A stretch of DNA of 64,000 nucleotides from Nostoc carneum NIES-2107 (GTDB lineage: Bacteria > Cyanobacteriota > Cyanobacteriia > Cyanobacteriales > Nostocaceae), in contig AP018180.1 of NCBI GenBank assembly GCA_002368155.1, positions 2,203,947 to 2,267,946 of the forward strand, written 5' to 3'. The notes below the pieces were generated by a model. It did no database searches. It was not told the DNA's origin and was given only the letters and a program-made list of their open reading frames with translations. The first letter of the stretch is position 1. Every line of letters begins with the position of its first letter. Shown piece by piece: positions 52,771 to 61,124 of the stretch. The translations under genes and the position numbers were made by a program.

Positions 52771-53565
52771 TCAAATCCAAAGTAAAGAGATCCAAGTTTT
52801 AATCCCGACAATTCCATCTGCTTGTAGACCTTTAGATGATTGAAAACTAATGACAGCATCTTTCACAGCCGACGAAAATTTGCCATCAATAGCACCTGTA
52901 TACAAACCAATGGCTGTTAATTGTTGTTGTAGGTTTTTGATCCTTAACCCATAATCACCAGGTTGCAAATCCTTAAATCGATTCAAATCAGCTTTACCAC
53001 TCACACCTGGTACACCAGAGACATCTTCTCTAAATTGATGAATTAAATATTCTCCTTGCCAAGTACTAGGAACTGTTGGCTGGGGTTGATCGTAGTGGGC
53101 AATCCATAGTTGGTATTCAGCAAAACCAGTGGGGTTACCAAGTCCTTCCCAGAAACCTGGGTAAGTATAAATAATTGGTTTTATTGGTTTTCCTGTTTGT
53201 TGTAGAAGTGCTTTCTCAACTACTACTAACCACTGCTTTGCGGCATTAATGATGAATTTTGAATCGTTGACATTATCGGTTATTTCTATATCTAAAACTG
53301 GTGGTAAGTCTCCAGGTTCCAATTTGCCAATTGTTTTTAAGAACTCTTGAGCTTGTACAACTGGATCAGAAGTACGTGGATGAAAAAAATGATACGCCCC
53401 ACGAATAATTCCCGCCGCTTTCATAGTTGGCCAGTGATGAGCAAAAGCGGGATCTTTCACCGAAGCGCCTTCTGTAGCTTTTACAAAAGCGAAGGTTTTA
53501 CCAGAGTTTTTCACTGCTGTCCAATCTACTCTGCCATCTTGACCTGCTACATCAATACCTTGCAT
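52771..53565 (-). CDS. GH25 lysozyme-like muramidase with peptidoglycan-binding domain
   Basis: A 264-residue protein. The GH25 part (residues 1 to about 190) has GIDVAGQDGRVDWTAVKNSG, FVKATEGASVKDPAFAHHWP, GAYHFFHPRTSDPVVQAQEF and the acidic active-site pair in PPVLDIEITD. A PG_binding_1 domain (about 200-264) ends DGKFSSAVKDAVISFQSSKG then LQADGIVGIKTW. No signal peptide is seen; export or a lytic role after release is open. GH25 enzymes cleave the glycan of peptidoglycan. Phage-type lysins have this layout, but no phage genes are nearby. Confidence 0.9.
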   Translation of the reverse strand: MQGIDVAGQDGRVDWTAVKNSGKTFAFVKATEGASVKDPAFAHHWPTMKAAGIIRGAYHFFHPRTSDPVVQAQEFLKTIGKLEPGDLPPVLDIEITDNVNDSKFIINAAKQWLVVVEKALLQQTGKPIKPIIYTYPGFWEGLGNPTGFAEYQLWIAHYDQPQPTVPSTWQGEYLIHQFREDVSGVPGVSGKADLNRFKDLQPGDYGLRIKNLQQQLTAIGLYTGAIDGKFSSAVKDAVISFQSSKGLQADGIVGIKTWISLLWI

Positions 53566-53702
53566 AAAAGTTCTCCATTATTTTGGGTATAACCACACTT
53601 TAATGATCGTTGAATACGGAAAATTTCTTGTAAAGCAACAGGAGAATTTTTAGAGGATGTTTGACAATTCCTCAATTAGGTATGGAATTGAAACAAGATT
53701 GT

Positions 53703-56432
53703 TCAAATCATCAACTGAAAGAACAAGGCGGTAAAACCCAACATCAGTAATAGATGGGGAATGTTGTTTAATAGCGATCGCTTGGTAATCTGCAGCAGGG
53801 GATAAGGACTGAATAACATCGCTGAAATTAGGGTGACACCTTGCAAGAATTGAGCTACATCTAAACTCCAGGTGAACATGGGTAAGTTTGCGCCACTGTA
53901 GCCTAGCGTTTGGGCGACAACTGGCAGAATTCGCCCTGCTTCGGTGACAGCGGCGGGAATATAATGCGTCAGATTGGCTGCTAGGGTTAAGGGGAGGTAA
54001 GCATAGATGACGGTGAGATAATCTGGATGCTGAGAATCGAAAAAGCGAGCGATCGCATGAGTCCAATAAGTTAAAACGGCGGGAATACTCAAGAGAACGA
54101 GGGCTATGGGAATGCTACTCAACAAATGCTCGGCATCGACAGCAACAGCGCTAAATCCCAACCATGCCAAAATTTGATGGGCATGATGCATAAAGACACC
54201 GCCCAATAACAGCAGCAACAGAGCCACTTCTGCCCATAATCCTGTGTGATTTTCTAGCAAATCCGCAGCCGGGAATCGCAAATTGAATTGTGCTGAGCGA
54301 TTGGGACAACCTTTGAGACAGGTCATACAAAACGTACAGTCCCGGTTATCCTGCAATTGCGCTGGATGTAAATATAGCGGACATCCCCCCGTTGCTTGTC
54401 CTTCGGTTGGTAAGGCTTCAGCGAAGGTAATTGTAGTTGGGCCTGTACCTTTATAGCAGCCAAAAGTTTTGCATTGGCTACCACAAAGTTGTTGAGCCGA
54501 TCGCAATTCTACTATCGCTAGTTTGGCAAATAAGCCGTTCATCCCACCGATGGGGCAAAGATAGCGACACCATAAGCGCCGTTCGTAAATCAGACTGAGA
54601 ATTACGGCTCCGGCGGTGATTGTCAACAGCAAGCAAGCAGATAGATAAGCATGGTGCGGTAAATCCCAAATTTTTTCCCATAGGTAAATGGCGACAAAGC
54701 CACTAAATACAATCCAACTTCCCCAACGGTTTAACCATTTGGTATTCCAGGTAAGTTGTTGGCGGGGAAATAACCACAGAGAAATTCGCCTGATCCACTC
54801 TCCAGTAATCATAAATGGACAAACAGCGCACCACAAACGCCCCACAAAGGCAAATAGGAAGAGATAGCCAGGCCACCACCACGCCCAAAATAAATTCAGA
54901 GTAATACTGCTATCCCGGTTTTGCGGGCCAATGAAACCCAGGACTGTCACAGGTACAAAAATTGCCATCATGATTATCCAGATAGCTTGGGGATACCAGC
55001 GACTTAGTAAAATTTGCCGTAACCAAGGCACATGAGTTAACAAATCCAGGCGAAAGGCATTTTTGGTTGATTCCACCGACCACAATGCTTGTTCTGGGAT
55101 GATCGAATGTCCCAGAGGTGTCATCATTACGGCTCGGTGTAATATCTCTGCTAGTTCTGTAATATTTCCCGGGTAATCATAGCTAATCAGACGACGCAGA
55201 TCGGATTGATCTATCCTTAACAAGGGGCGATTCTGTTCCTGGCAAAACTGCTGCAAGAAGTAGCTGGCAAAATCGGGAATGTCTGCTTTACGCTGGGGTA
55301 GGGTAAAAAGTTTGATGGTAATGGCATCAACGCCAGATAAATCTAATTTTTTGGGCGATGCCAAAATCAAACGCACCTGGGATTGAATAGGGGGAGCGGG
55401 TTTAGTAACAGGATTAATTTTGCCCACAATGCCTTGATTTGGCAGAATTAATCCCTTTGTGATGTAGTGAATTAAGCGAGAGCGATCGCCCTGACTCAAT
55501 ACATGGACATTATCTAGTAGTAGAGTTCCCCGTTCTAAAAGTTCGAGGATACTTGATTGCTGCCCTACCCTACCAAACAACACATCCGTATTTAGCCGCC
55601 CATCTTCTGCTCTGACTAACTCAGCACAGTCTAGTTCGGCAAAGGGTTGGGATGCCAATTCAGAACGACCATGAATTAAACCAGCCACAAATGTTTTACC
55701 CGTACCTGCTTGCCCTTGCAACACTACAGGCTTGAGATTAGCTGCGGCTTCATTGATCTGTTCTGTGAGTTTTTGTGTGGCTTTACTATTACCCAAAATG
55801 CTTTTGTTGCTGGGTAATGGCTGGATGTATGATTGTAAGCCTTGAATCCGTTCCTGTTCCTTAGCAATGCGAGTTGCGTACTCCAGCAAATCTTGAGAAA
55901 GTTGGGAATGAACCAGCTTTTGAATCGCAGGGTATTTAGCAATCAAATTGTAAAACTCTGCTTTGGGGAGAAACCAAATTTCGCTTTTGGCGAGTGCGAT
56001 CGCATTAGTTTGATACGCTCCCTCAACTGCATTGGCAACCAGTGTATAACCAAACAAATCCCCTGGATGCCGATAGCGAATCAGCGATTGTCCCAGTAGC
56101 GATTGGCGGAAAATCTCCACTTTGCCGGACTTCAACATATATAGACCAATGGGGGTTTGTCCCTCTTGGTAAATCAGCGTTTGCGGTTCTACACAAAAGC
56201 AATGAAAAGATTCAGCGATCGCTTTTAGTGTTTCTGATGATAATTGTCCCCACACTCGATGCACGCTAAGGCAATCCCAACAGTATTCCACCGCCTTGTC
56301 ATCAAAAGTGACCTTATTCAAGGCATCCACAATCAACGGCAATGGTTGCTGAGTTTGAATGGTGGCGGGAGAATCCATTTCTAAATTTAGACTTTCTTGA
56401 ATGGAAGAATCAATACATTTATCTAGGTACAA
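53703..56432 (-). CDS. Fusion of cNMP-binding, NtrC-like AAA+ and Fe-S membrane modules
   Basis: A 909-residue protein starting at TTG 56432, with GAGGT six bases ahead. In order: a cyclic-nucleotide-binding domain about 60-190 (IYQEGQTPIGLYMLKSGKVE, FGYTLVANAVEGAYQ), then an NtrC-type AAA+ region about 205-430 with Walker A LQGQAGTGKTFVAG, but Walker B reads LLLDNVHVL (Asn for Glu) and GAFTGA is absent. Then come several membrane helices and NapH/NosR-like ferredoxin segments: CAVCPFMITGEW, CRYLCPIGGMNGLF and CTFCMTCLKGCPN. Cyanobacteria have no sigma-54, so the AAA+ part is not a sigma-54 activator here. It may regulate or assemble a membrane redox chain in response to cAMP. The exact function is unknown. 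Confidence 0.85.
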   Translation of the reverse strand: MYLDKCIDSSIQESLNLEMDSPATIQTQQPLPLIVDALNKVTFDDKAVEYCWDCLSVHRVWGQLSSETLKAIAESFHCFCVEPQTLIYQEGQTPIGLYMLKSGKVEIFRQSLLGQSLIRYRHPGDLFGYTLVANAVEGAYQTNAIALAKSEIWFLPKAEFYNLIAKYPAIQKLVHSQLSQDLLEYATRIAKEQERIQGLQSYIQPLPSNKSILGNSKATQKLTEQINEAAANLKPVVLQGQAGTGKTFVAGLIHGRSELASQPFAELDCAELVRAEDGRLNTDVLFGRVGQQSSILELLERGTLLLDNVHVLSQGDRSRLIHYITKGLILPNQGIVGKINPVTKPAPPIQSQVRLILASPKKLDLSGVDAITIKLFTLPQRKADIPDFASYFLQQFCQEQNRPLLRIDQSDLRRLISYDYPGNITELAEILHRAVMMTPLGHSIIPEQALWSVESTKNAFRLDLLTHVPWLRQILLSRWYPQAIWIIMMAIFVPVTVLGFIGPQNRDSSITLNLFWAWWWPGYLFLFAFVGRLWCAVCPFMITGEWIRRISLWLFPRQQLTWNTKWLNRWGSWIVFSGFVAIYLWEKIWDLPHHAYLSACLLLTITAGAVILSLIYERRLWCRYLCPIGGMNGLFAKLAIVELRSAQQLCGSQCKTFGCYKGTGPTTITFAEALPTEGQATGGCPLYLHPAQLQDNRDCTFCMTCLKGCPNRSAQFNLRFPAADLLENHTGLWAEVALLLLLLGGVFMHHAHQILAWLGFSAVAVDAEHLLSSIPIALVLLSIPAVLTYWTHAIARFFDSQHPDYLTVIYAYLPLTLAANLTHYIPAAVTEAGRILPVVAQTLGYSGANLPMFTWSLDVAQFLQGVTLISAMLFSPYPLLQITKRSLLNNIPHLLLMLGFTALFFQLMI

Positions 56433-56781
56433 TTTGATACCTCAAATCCTCAATTAATCAGTTAATTTTTTATAGAGCGCATTTCGCTTGAGTTAGCATC
56501 AGACAAGTTTTTTTGGCAAAGGTTTTTAACATCATGCTTAATTTCTTGTATGTTTCTTTGTAACCTGTGTTCTCAATATTTACCTCACAATTGCTGAGGA
56601 TGTCACAGAGTTAAAAAGTAACTATTTGTAAGTCAGTGTACTGAGAAGATATTCTCCGTTAGGTTAGAGAAATTTCTGTGCGCTTCAAACTTTCGATAAA
56701 ATAAAAAAACATCACCATTCCTTCGTTAGTTAAACAGCAAGCATTTTATACACCGATAAATAAAGAGTTTTAGTGTAATGT

Positions 56782-56806
56782 AAAGGCGATCTGAGCGATC
56801 GCCTTT
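56782..56806. promoter_or_regulatory. Hairpin directly upstream of the apocarotenoid oxygenase gene
   Basis: AAAGGCGATC (56782-56791) and GATCGCCTTT (56797-56806) form a perfect 10-bp stem with a 5-nt loop that includes a HIP1 half. It is 23 bp ahead of the start, so it would lie in the 5' leader and could limit or protect the message. The remaining spacer back to 56433 shows no gene. Confidence 0.45.
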
Positions 56807-56829
56807 GAGTTGTGAAAGCGAGTTTTATT

Positions 56830-58263
56830 ATGCAGACAATAGAAAAAAAGTCAACAAAAAAAGCTTGGGCAAATGCGATCGCCCAACCTGGGGTAGAATT
56901 TCCGCGTACCGAATTACCGATTCTGGCTGGCAATATCCCTGAGGGTTTACGTGGCACACTTTACCGCAATGGCCCTGCCAGGCTAGAACGTGGCGGTATC
57001 CATGTAGGACATTGGTTTGATGGCGATGGGGCAATTCTAGCTGTAAATTTTACCGATGCTGGAGCTACCGCAGTTTATCGCTATGTGCAAACCGCTGGTT
57101 ATCAACATGAAACTGCCGCAGGTAAGCTGCTGTATGGTAACTATGGTATGACTGCACCGGGGCCTATTTGGAATCAATGGCGCAGACCGATCAAAAATGT
57201 CGCCAATACCTCTGTGTTGGCATTACCCGATAAACTTCTGGCACTTTGGGAAGGCGATAATCCATATAGCCTCGACCTTCAAACCCTAGAAACTCATGGC
57301 TTGGATAATTTAGGCGGATTGGATAAAGGATTGCCTTATTCTGCTCATCCTAAAGTTGATTACCAAACAAAAGAGATTTTTAATTTTGGCGTTAGTCCTG
57401 GGCCAAATGCCACACTCAATGTTTTTAAAAGCGATTTTACAGGTAAAATTCTGCAAAAAGCCAAGATTGCATTAGAGGGCTTTCCTGCAATTCATGATTT
57501 TGTATTAGCGGGACAGTATCTGGTATTTTTTGCGCCTGCTGTGCAGGTAAATATTTGGCCTATCCTTTTGGGAACTAGCACATATAGCGATTCTCTCAAA
57601 TGGCAGCCAGAAGTGGGGACTCAGGTTTTGGTAATTGACCGAGAAAACTTATCATTGGTAAGCCGGGGACAAACCGAACCTTGGTTTCAATGGCATTTTG
57701 CTAATGGTTATGTTGATACTAGCGGTACAGTAATTGTTGATATTGCCCGCTATCAAGATTTTCAAACTAACCAATATCTTCAGGAAGTAGCTACAGGACA
57801 AACTCACACTGCTGCTAAAAGTACTTTAACGCGAGTTCATCTGCGTCCCGACACAGGTAAAGTGACAGCAATTCAAGAACTGATAGACAGACATTGTGAA
57901 TTTCCGAGTGTACCTCAGCAAAATGTCGGACAAGCTTCGCACTACACCTATATGTCTTCATTCCGTCCAGAATCGGATATTAGCGTAGAAATATTAAATG
58001 CGATCGCTCGTTTCGATCATCAAACAGAAACCTTTACTGAAGCGGATTTAGGCGAAAATCGCTATTGTTCTGAACCGATTCACGTTCAAGACGCTCAAAA
58101 TCAAGCACAAAGCTGGCTTTTAACCGTCGTTTATGATGGTAATAGCCATAGTAGCGAAGTTTGGGTATTTAATTGCGATCGCCTAAATGAAACACCCGTG
58201 TGCAAACTTGGATTACCTAGTGTTATTCCTCCAGGTTTTCACGGTACTTGGAAGCAGTCATGA
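56830..58263 (+). CDS. Carotenoid (apocarotenoid) oxygenase
   Basis: A 477-residue seven-bladed propeller enzyme of the CCD/ACO family. Four iron-ligand His are visible: SAHPKVDY, PAIHDFVL, QWHFANGY and, at the end, GFHGTW. Opening PRTELPILAGNIPEGLRGTL and YRNGPARLERGG are family-typical. It cleaves apocarotenals (15,15' bond) or related polyenes with O2. The frame opens at GTG 56812; ATG 56830 (MQTIEKKS) is preferred although no strong ribosome-binding site is present. It is a single gene, divergent from the CNB/AAA+/Fe-S gene. Confidence 0.92.
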   Translation: MQTIEKKSTKKAWANAIAQPGVEFPRTELPILAGNIPEGLRGTLYRNGPARLERGGIHVGHWFDGDGAILAVNFTDAGATAVYRYVQTAGYQHETAAGKLLYGNYGMTAPGPIWNQWRRPIKNVANTSVLALPDKLLALWEGDNPYSLDLQTLETHGLDNLGGLDKGLPYSAHPKVDYQTKEIFNFGVSPGPNATLNVFKSDFTGKILQKAKIALEGFPAIHDFVLAGQYLVFFAPAVQVNIWPILLGTSTYSDSLKWQPEVGTQVLVIDRENLSLVSRGQTEPWFQWHFANGYVDTSGTVIVDIARYQDFQTNQYLQEVATGQTHTAAKSTLTRVHLRPDTGKVTAIQELIDRHCEFPSVPQQNVGQASHYTYMSSFRPESDISVEILNAIARFDHQTETFTEADLGENRYCSEPIHVQDAQNQAQSWLLTVVYDGNSHSSEVWVFNCDRLNETPVCKLGLPSVIPPGFHGTWKQS

Positions 58264-58307
58264 ATTTTGGTAATGGGTAATGGGTAATTGCTGATATTGT
58301 TCACGTA

Positions 58308-58336
58308 GGATGCGTTAGCGATAGCGTAACGCATCC
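58308..58336. repeat. GGATGCGTTA palindrome with GCGATAGCG centre
   Basis: GGATGCGTTA and TAACGCATCC around GCGATAGCG, itself near-palindromic, located 45 bp after the oxygenase stop. It is the inverse of the 51260 copy including its TTCACGTA flank, and it probably ends both convergent transcripts. Confidence 0.7.
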
Positions 58337-58378
58337 ATACCAACGCTAATTGTCTCTTTTTCACGTGAATAAAAAACC

Positions 58379-59455
58379 TTATAACTGTGCATCAACTAGC
58401 TGTTGTGATGCTTGATTCAATTGTTCAATCATACTTTGCTGAACTGCAGGTTCTAAAGCACTGAAAATACTTGCATACTCTTCTTGGAAACTTTCTAAAA
58501 CATCTATCACTAATAACTCCACCAATTGTTGACACTGTTTTGTATTACTAGCAGCAACTCTACCAAATTTAGAAATAACATTGTTCAATCTTGTAGATGT
58601 AACCAAAGCCAGCATTTCTTGGCTTAATTCTTCTTCAAGACTTATCTGTTGTTGTAGTATAGGCTGTTGTTTTACAGTCCATTTTTGTGCTTGGTGAAAT
58701 CGGCTATCTTCAGCAAACTCCGGGATTTTCTGCTTAATAATCGGACGGATTTTTTGTTTACTAGTCTCCACATAAATAGAATGAAGAGGTTTAATTACTA
58801 CTCCTTCAGCCTTATTAGCAAAATGTAATTTAGGTAAACCTAAAATTGCTGGAATTGTAGATTCAAACTCGATGTTATATGCCAAGGAATCATGATATTT
58901 ACCAATAAATAATGGCGCAGATGCCATCATGCCAACTTGCTGAAATAGTTTGAGGGCTATTTCATAATCTAAATAGTATTTTTCTGCTGCTTTATCACCC
59001 TGCACCACTACAATATCAAAAGCAGAATATTCTATTTTTGGTGAATAATAAACACCAGTTTGCACAGCCTGCACATGGCTGATAGCGGGGACATCAGGAT
59101 GGGGATACTCACCACCAAATAATTCTCCATAGATATATATTTTTTGCAACTGAGTATCAGACTGTAAAATTCTAAAAATTTCCAATGCTTGCGATACTAA
59201 TTTAGGTTGTAGAGATTGATAGCCAAAAAAATCTTCTCCTGGCTGTAAAAACTCCTTTCTTTTGGCAAAGCGTACCTCAAAACCATCAGTACATATCCCA
59301 AAGTTCGCACCATGAATTTTCTCCGTTACCACCCAATCTGTTTTGTTAAACAGGCGATAGTTGGATTCTATCAAACCCAATTTATTGAAGTTTTCGGGAA
59401 TTTTCTCATAACTGAGATAAGTCCAGTTTGTGATGCCACTATCCACTGTATTCAT
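58379..59455 (-). CDS. RNA ligase (Rnl2-like) family protein
   Basis: About 358 residues from ATG 59455 (TTG 59464 is the alternative). Nucleotidyltransferase motifs are in order: motif I TEKIHGANFG with the adenylated Lys at about residue 46, motif III/IIIa YIYGELFGGEYP, motif IV EGVVIKPLH and motif V RPIIKQKIPEF. Such enzymes seal RNA ends through a lysine-AMP intermediate. The C-terminal ~110 residues (LEEELSQEMLALVTSTRLNN and SLQEYASIF-like helices) form the helical partner domain. A typical role would be RNA repair after stress or tRNA damage. No RNA-repair kinase or phosphatase is next to it. Confidence 0.88.
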   Translation of the reverse strand: MNTVDSGITNWTYLSYEKIPENFNKLGLIESNYRLFNKTDWVVTEKIHGANFGICTDGFEVRFAKRKEFLQPGEDFFGYQSLQPKLVSQALEIFRILQSDTQLQKIYIYGELFGGEYPHPDVPAISHVQAVQTGVYYSPKIEYSAFDIVVVQGDKAAEKYYLDYEIALKLFQQVGMMASAPLFIGKYHDSLAYNIEFESTIPAILGLPKLHFANKAEGVVIKPLHSIYVETSKQKIRPIIKQKIPEFAEDSRFHQAQKWTVKQQPILQQQISLEEELSQEMLALVTSTRLNNVISKFGRVAASNTKQCQQLVELLVIDVLESFQEEYASIFSALEPAVQQSMIEQLNQASQQLVDAQL

Positions 59456-59526
59456 AAATAGCAAAACTAAGCTGATAATTTTTGTAGTATAATTGTAGTA
59501 TAAAAATCAAGCAACAAGCAGGTAGA

Positions 59527-59545
59527 GGCACAGCACTGCTGTGCC
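59527..59545. repeat. Palindromic repeat GGCACAGCA/TGCTGTGCC
   Basis: A 9-bp perfect dyad around one base; the same class as 2207, 16671 and 16980 with different but compensated stem bases. It lies upstream of the RNA ligase gene and downstream of the BMP gene. Confidence 0.65.
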
Positions 59546-59666
59546 CTCATGGATAGTTAATATCGCGCCAACATTATTTAAATTGGTCTGAAATGCTGGA
59601 ATTATTCAGGCTATCAAGATAAATCAGAAATACAATGATATCCTAAAGGGTATCAAATACTGCAAT

Positions 59667-60728
59667 TTAAACAGCGGCTTTTTTCACGCAGCGCGTATCT
59701 TTTCCACCTTCTTTGCAAGCTTCAAAGATAATTTTCTGAGCGACAATATCTTGCTTTGCACTCACAGCCTTTTGCTGAATTGCTGACGGTACAGCGGCCC
59801 CAAATTTTCCTAAAAATAATATATCTGGTCTTTCTAAGCCAATTGTATATATCTGTCCTTTTAATTGTTTTTGTTTGGCTAATTCTGCTATGTAAGCTAT
59901 CGCTAAATCTAAACGTTTGACGGCGCTGGTTAAAACAGCTTTTGGTGCAACATCTAATTGATCGTTGGTATTCCCAAAAGCGTAGATTCCTTTTTCGCTA
60001 GCTGTTTGTAAAACTGCGGCTGAGGCATTATCTAACCATTGATAGATTACATCTGTACCCGAAGAAATTAAAGCCAAAGTTGCTTCTTTAGCTTTAGCTA
60101 CATCATTCCAATCGCCTGTAAAAGTCGAAGTAATTTGAATATTTGGTTTCACCGACTTTGCGCCTAATTCAAATCCTCGCAGTTCGCCTTCGGTAGCAGG
60201 AAACTTTTCGCCAGCAATGTAAGCTAATTTATTAGATTTAGTCACAGAAGCGCCGATAATGCCGCATAAATAGCTAGCTTGCAGATGATCTATTCGCAAA
60301 GAAGCAATATTATCTGCCTTGAGATTACCATTCACACCCACAAAAAATGTATTGGGAAATTGTGAGGCGACTTGTTCTATGGCGGCATCAAATTGTCCAC
60401 CGTGGGCAAAAATGAGATTGTAGCCTTTACGGGCGAAATCAGTTAGGACTTCTGTTTGATCGGCTTGTGCTACTTTTTCTACATAAGCTGTTTCTGCACT
60501 CAGCTTTTGCTTTGCGAGGTTAACTCCCTCATAGCCAGATTGATTCCAAGCTTTATCGGTAATAATTCCTGGAAGAGCGATCGCTATTTTAAAATCTTCT
60601 GTACCCCCTGTAGTGGCAATTGTGGGTGTACTAGTTTGGTTGCTACTGCAAGCTTTGAGGAAGAGGCTAGTAGTAAGCGCTGCTGAACCAAATAAGATAA
60701 ATTCACGCCGACGAAAATTTGTTGTCAT
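59667..60728 (-). CDS. BMP-family (PnrA-like) ABC substrate-binding lipoprotein
   Basis: A 353-residue protein. The start at 60728 gives MTTNFRRREFILFG, a twin-arginine-like N-terminus, followed by a hydrophobic stretch (SAALTTSLFLKAC) with lipobox LKAC. The mature domain is Bmp/PnrA-like: FKIAIALPGIITDKAWNQSG, NLIFAHGGQFDAAIEQVASQ, then the hinge region YQWLDNASAAVLQTASEKGI and VLTSAVKRLDLAIAYIAELA. It binds a nucleoside or purine-like ligand for an ABC importer in many bacteria. No permease or ATPase gene is adjacent in the window. Confidence 0.88.
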   Translation of the reverse strand: MTTNFRRREFILFGSAALTTSLFLKACSSNQTSTPTIATTGGTEDFKIAIALPGIITDKAWNQSGYEGVNLAKQKLSAETAYVEKVAQADQTEVLTDFARKGYNLIFAHGGQFDAAIEQVASQFPNTFFVGVNGNLKADNIASLRIDHLQASYLCGIIGASVTKSNKLAYIAGEKFPATEGELRGFELGAKSVKPNIQITSTFTGDWNDVAKAKEATLALISSGTDVIYQWLDNASAAVLQTASEKGIYAFGNTNDQLDVAPKAVLTSAVKRLDLAIAYIAELAKQKQLKGQIYTIGLERPDILFLGKFGAAVPSAIQQKAVSAKQDIVAQKIIFEACKEGGKDTRCVKKAAV

Positions 60729-61124
60729 ATACTGTATTGAAAATGGGGACAAAGAAAACCGATTTTCATGCTAGGTTGGATTGCGCTACCCTTAACCAAA
60801 CCTACTTTTTGTGTTTAAAAACACGCCCTAGGGGCTAAATTTGAATTTTGATTTATATTTTTGTTTTTAATACTTTATCTTAAGTTTCGTTTAACGCTCA
60901 AGTGTTATGGCAACAGGGCATAAATAAAACTACTATTCTCAATCCATCAAAACCTATCTCATATACCTCTGGCTTTCATACTTTAGCCTTCTCCTGTCAA
61001 GACGCTACCCCTAGCTTGCTTCGCGTAGGCTTACATACTTCATTCTTCTTGTTAGCAAACATCTAGGTAATGGGAATACTTATTTGAGACAGTAATACCA
61101 GCTTGTGCTATGAGGTAGGTTGAG
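60729..61124. other. Divergent spacer ahead of the giant kinase gene
   Basis: About 395 bp, AT-rich, containing CAAGACGCTACCCC and GCTTCGCGTAGGCTTAC repeat words near 61000-61035 and GAGGTAGGTTGAG just ahead of the ATG as its ribosome-binding site. Promoters are not resolved. No gene is seen. Confidence 0.5.

Noticed and set aside
52771-53565. Prophage lysis module around the GH25 lysozyme
   Set aside because: No holin, terminase, integrase or structural phage genes lie nearby, and the gene stands alone between cellular genes.
53650-54066. 138-codon minus-strand frame at the end of the Fe-S fusion gene
   Set aside because: It overlaps the true frame, which carries membrane helices and an intact stop; the alternate frame is Arg/Ser/His-rich, typical of a shadow.
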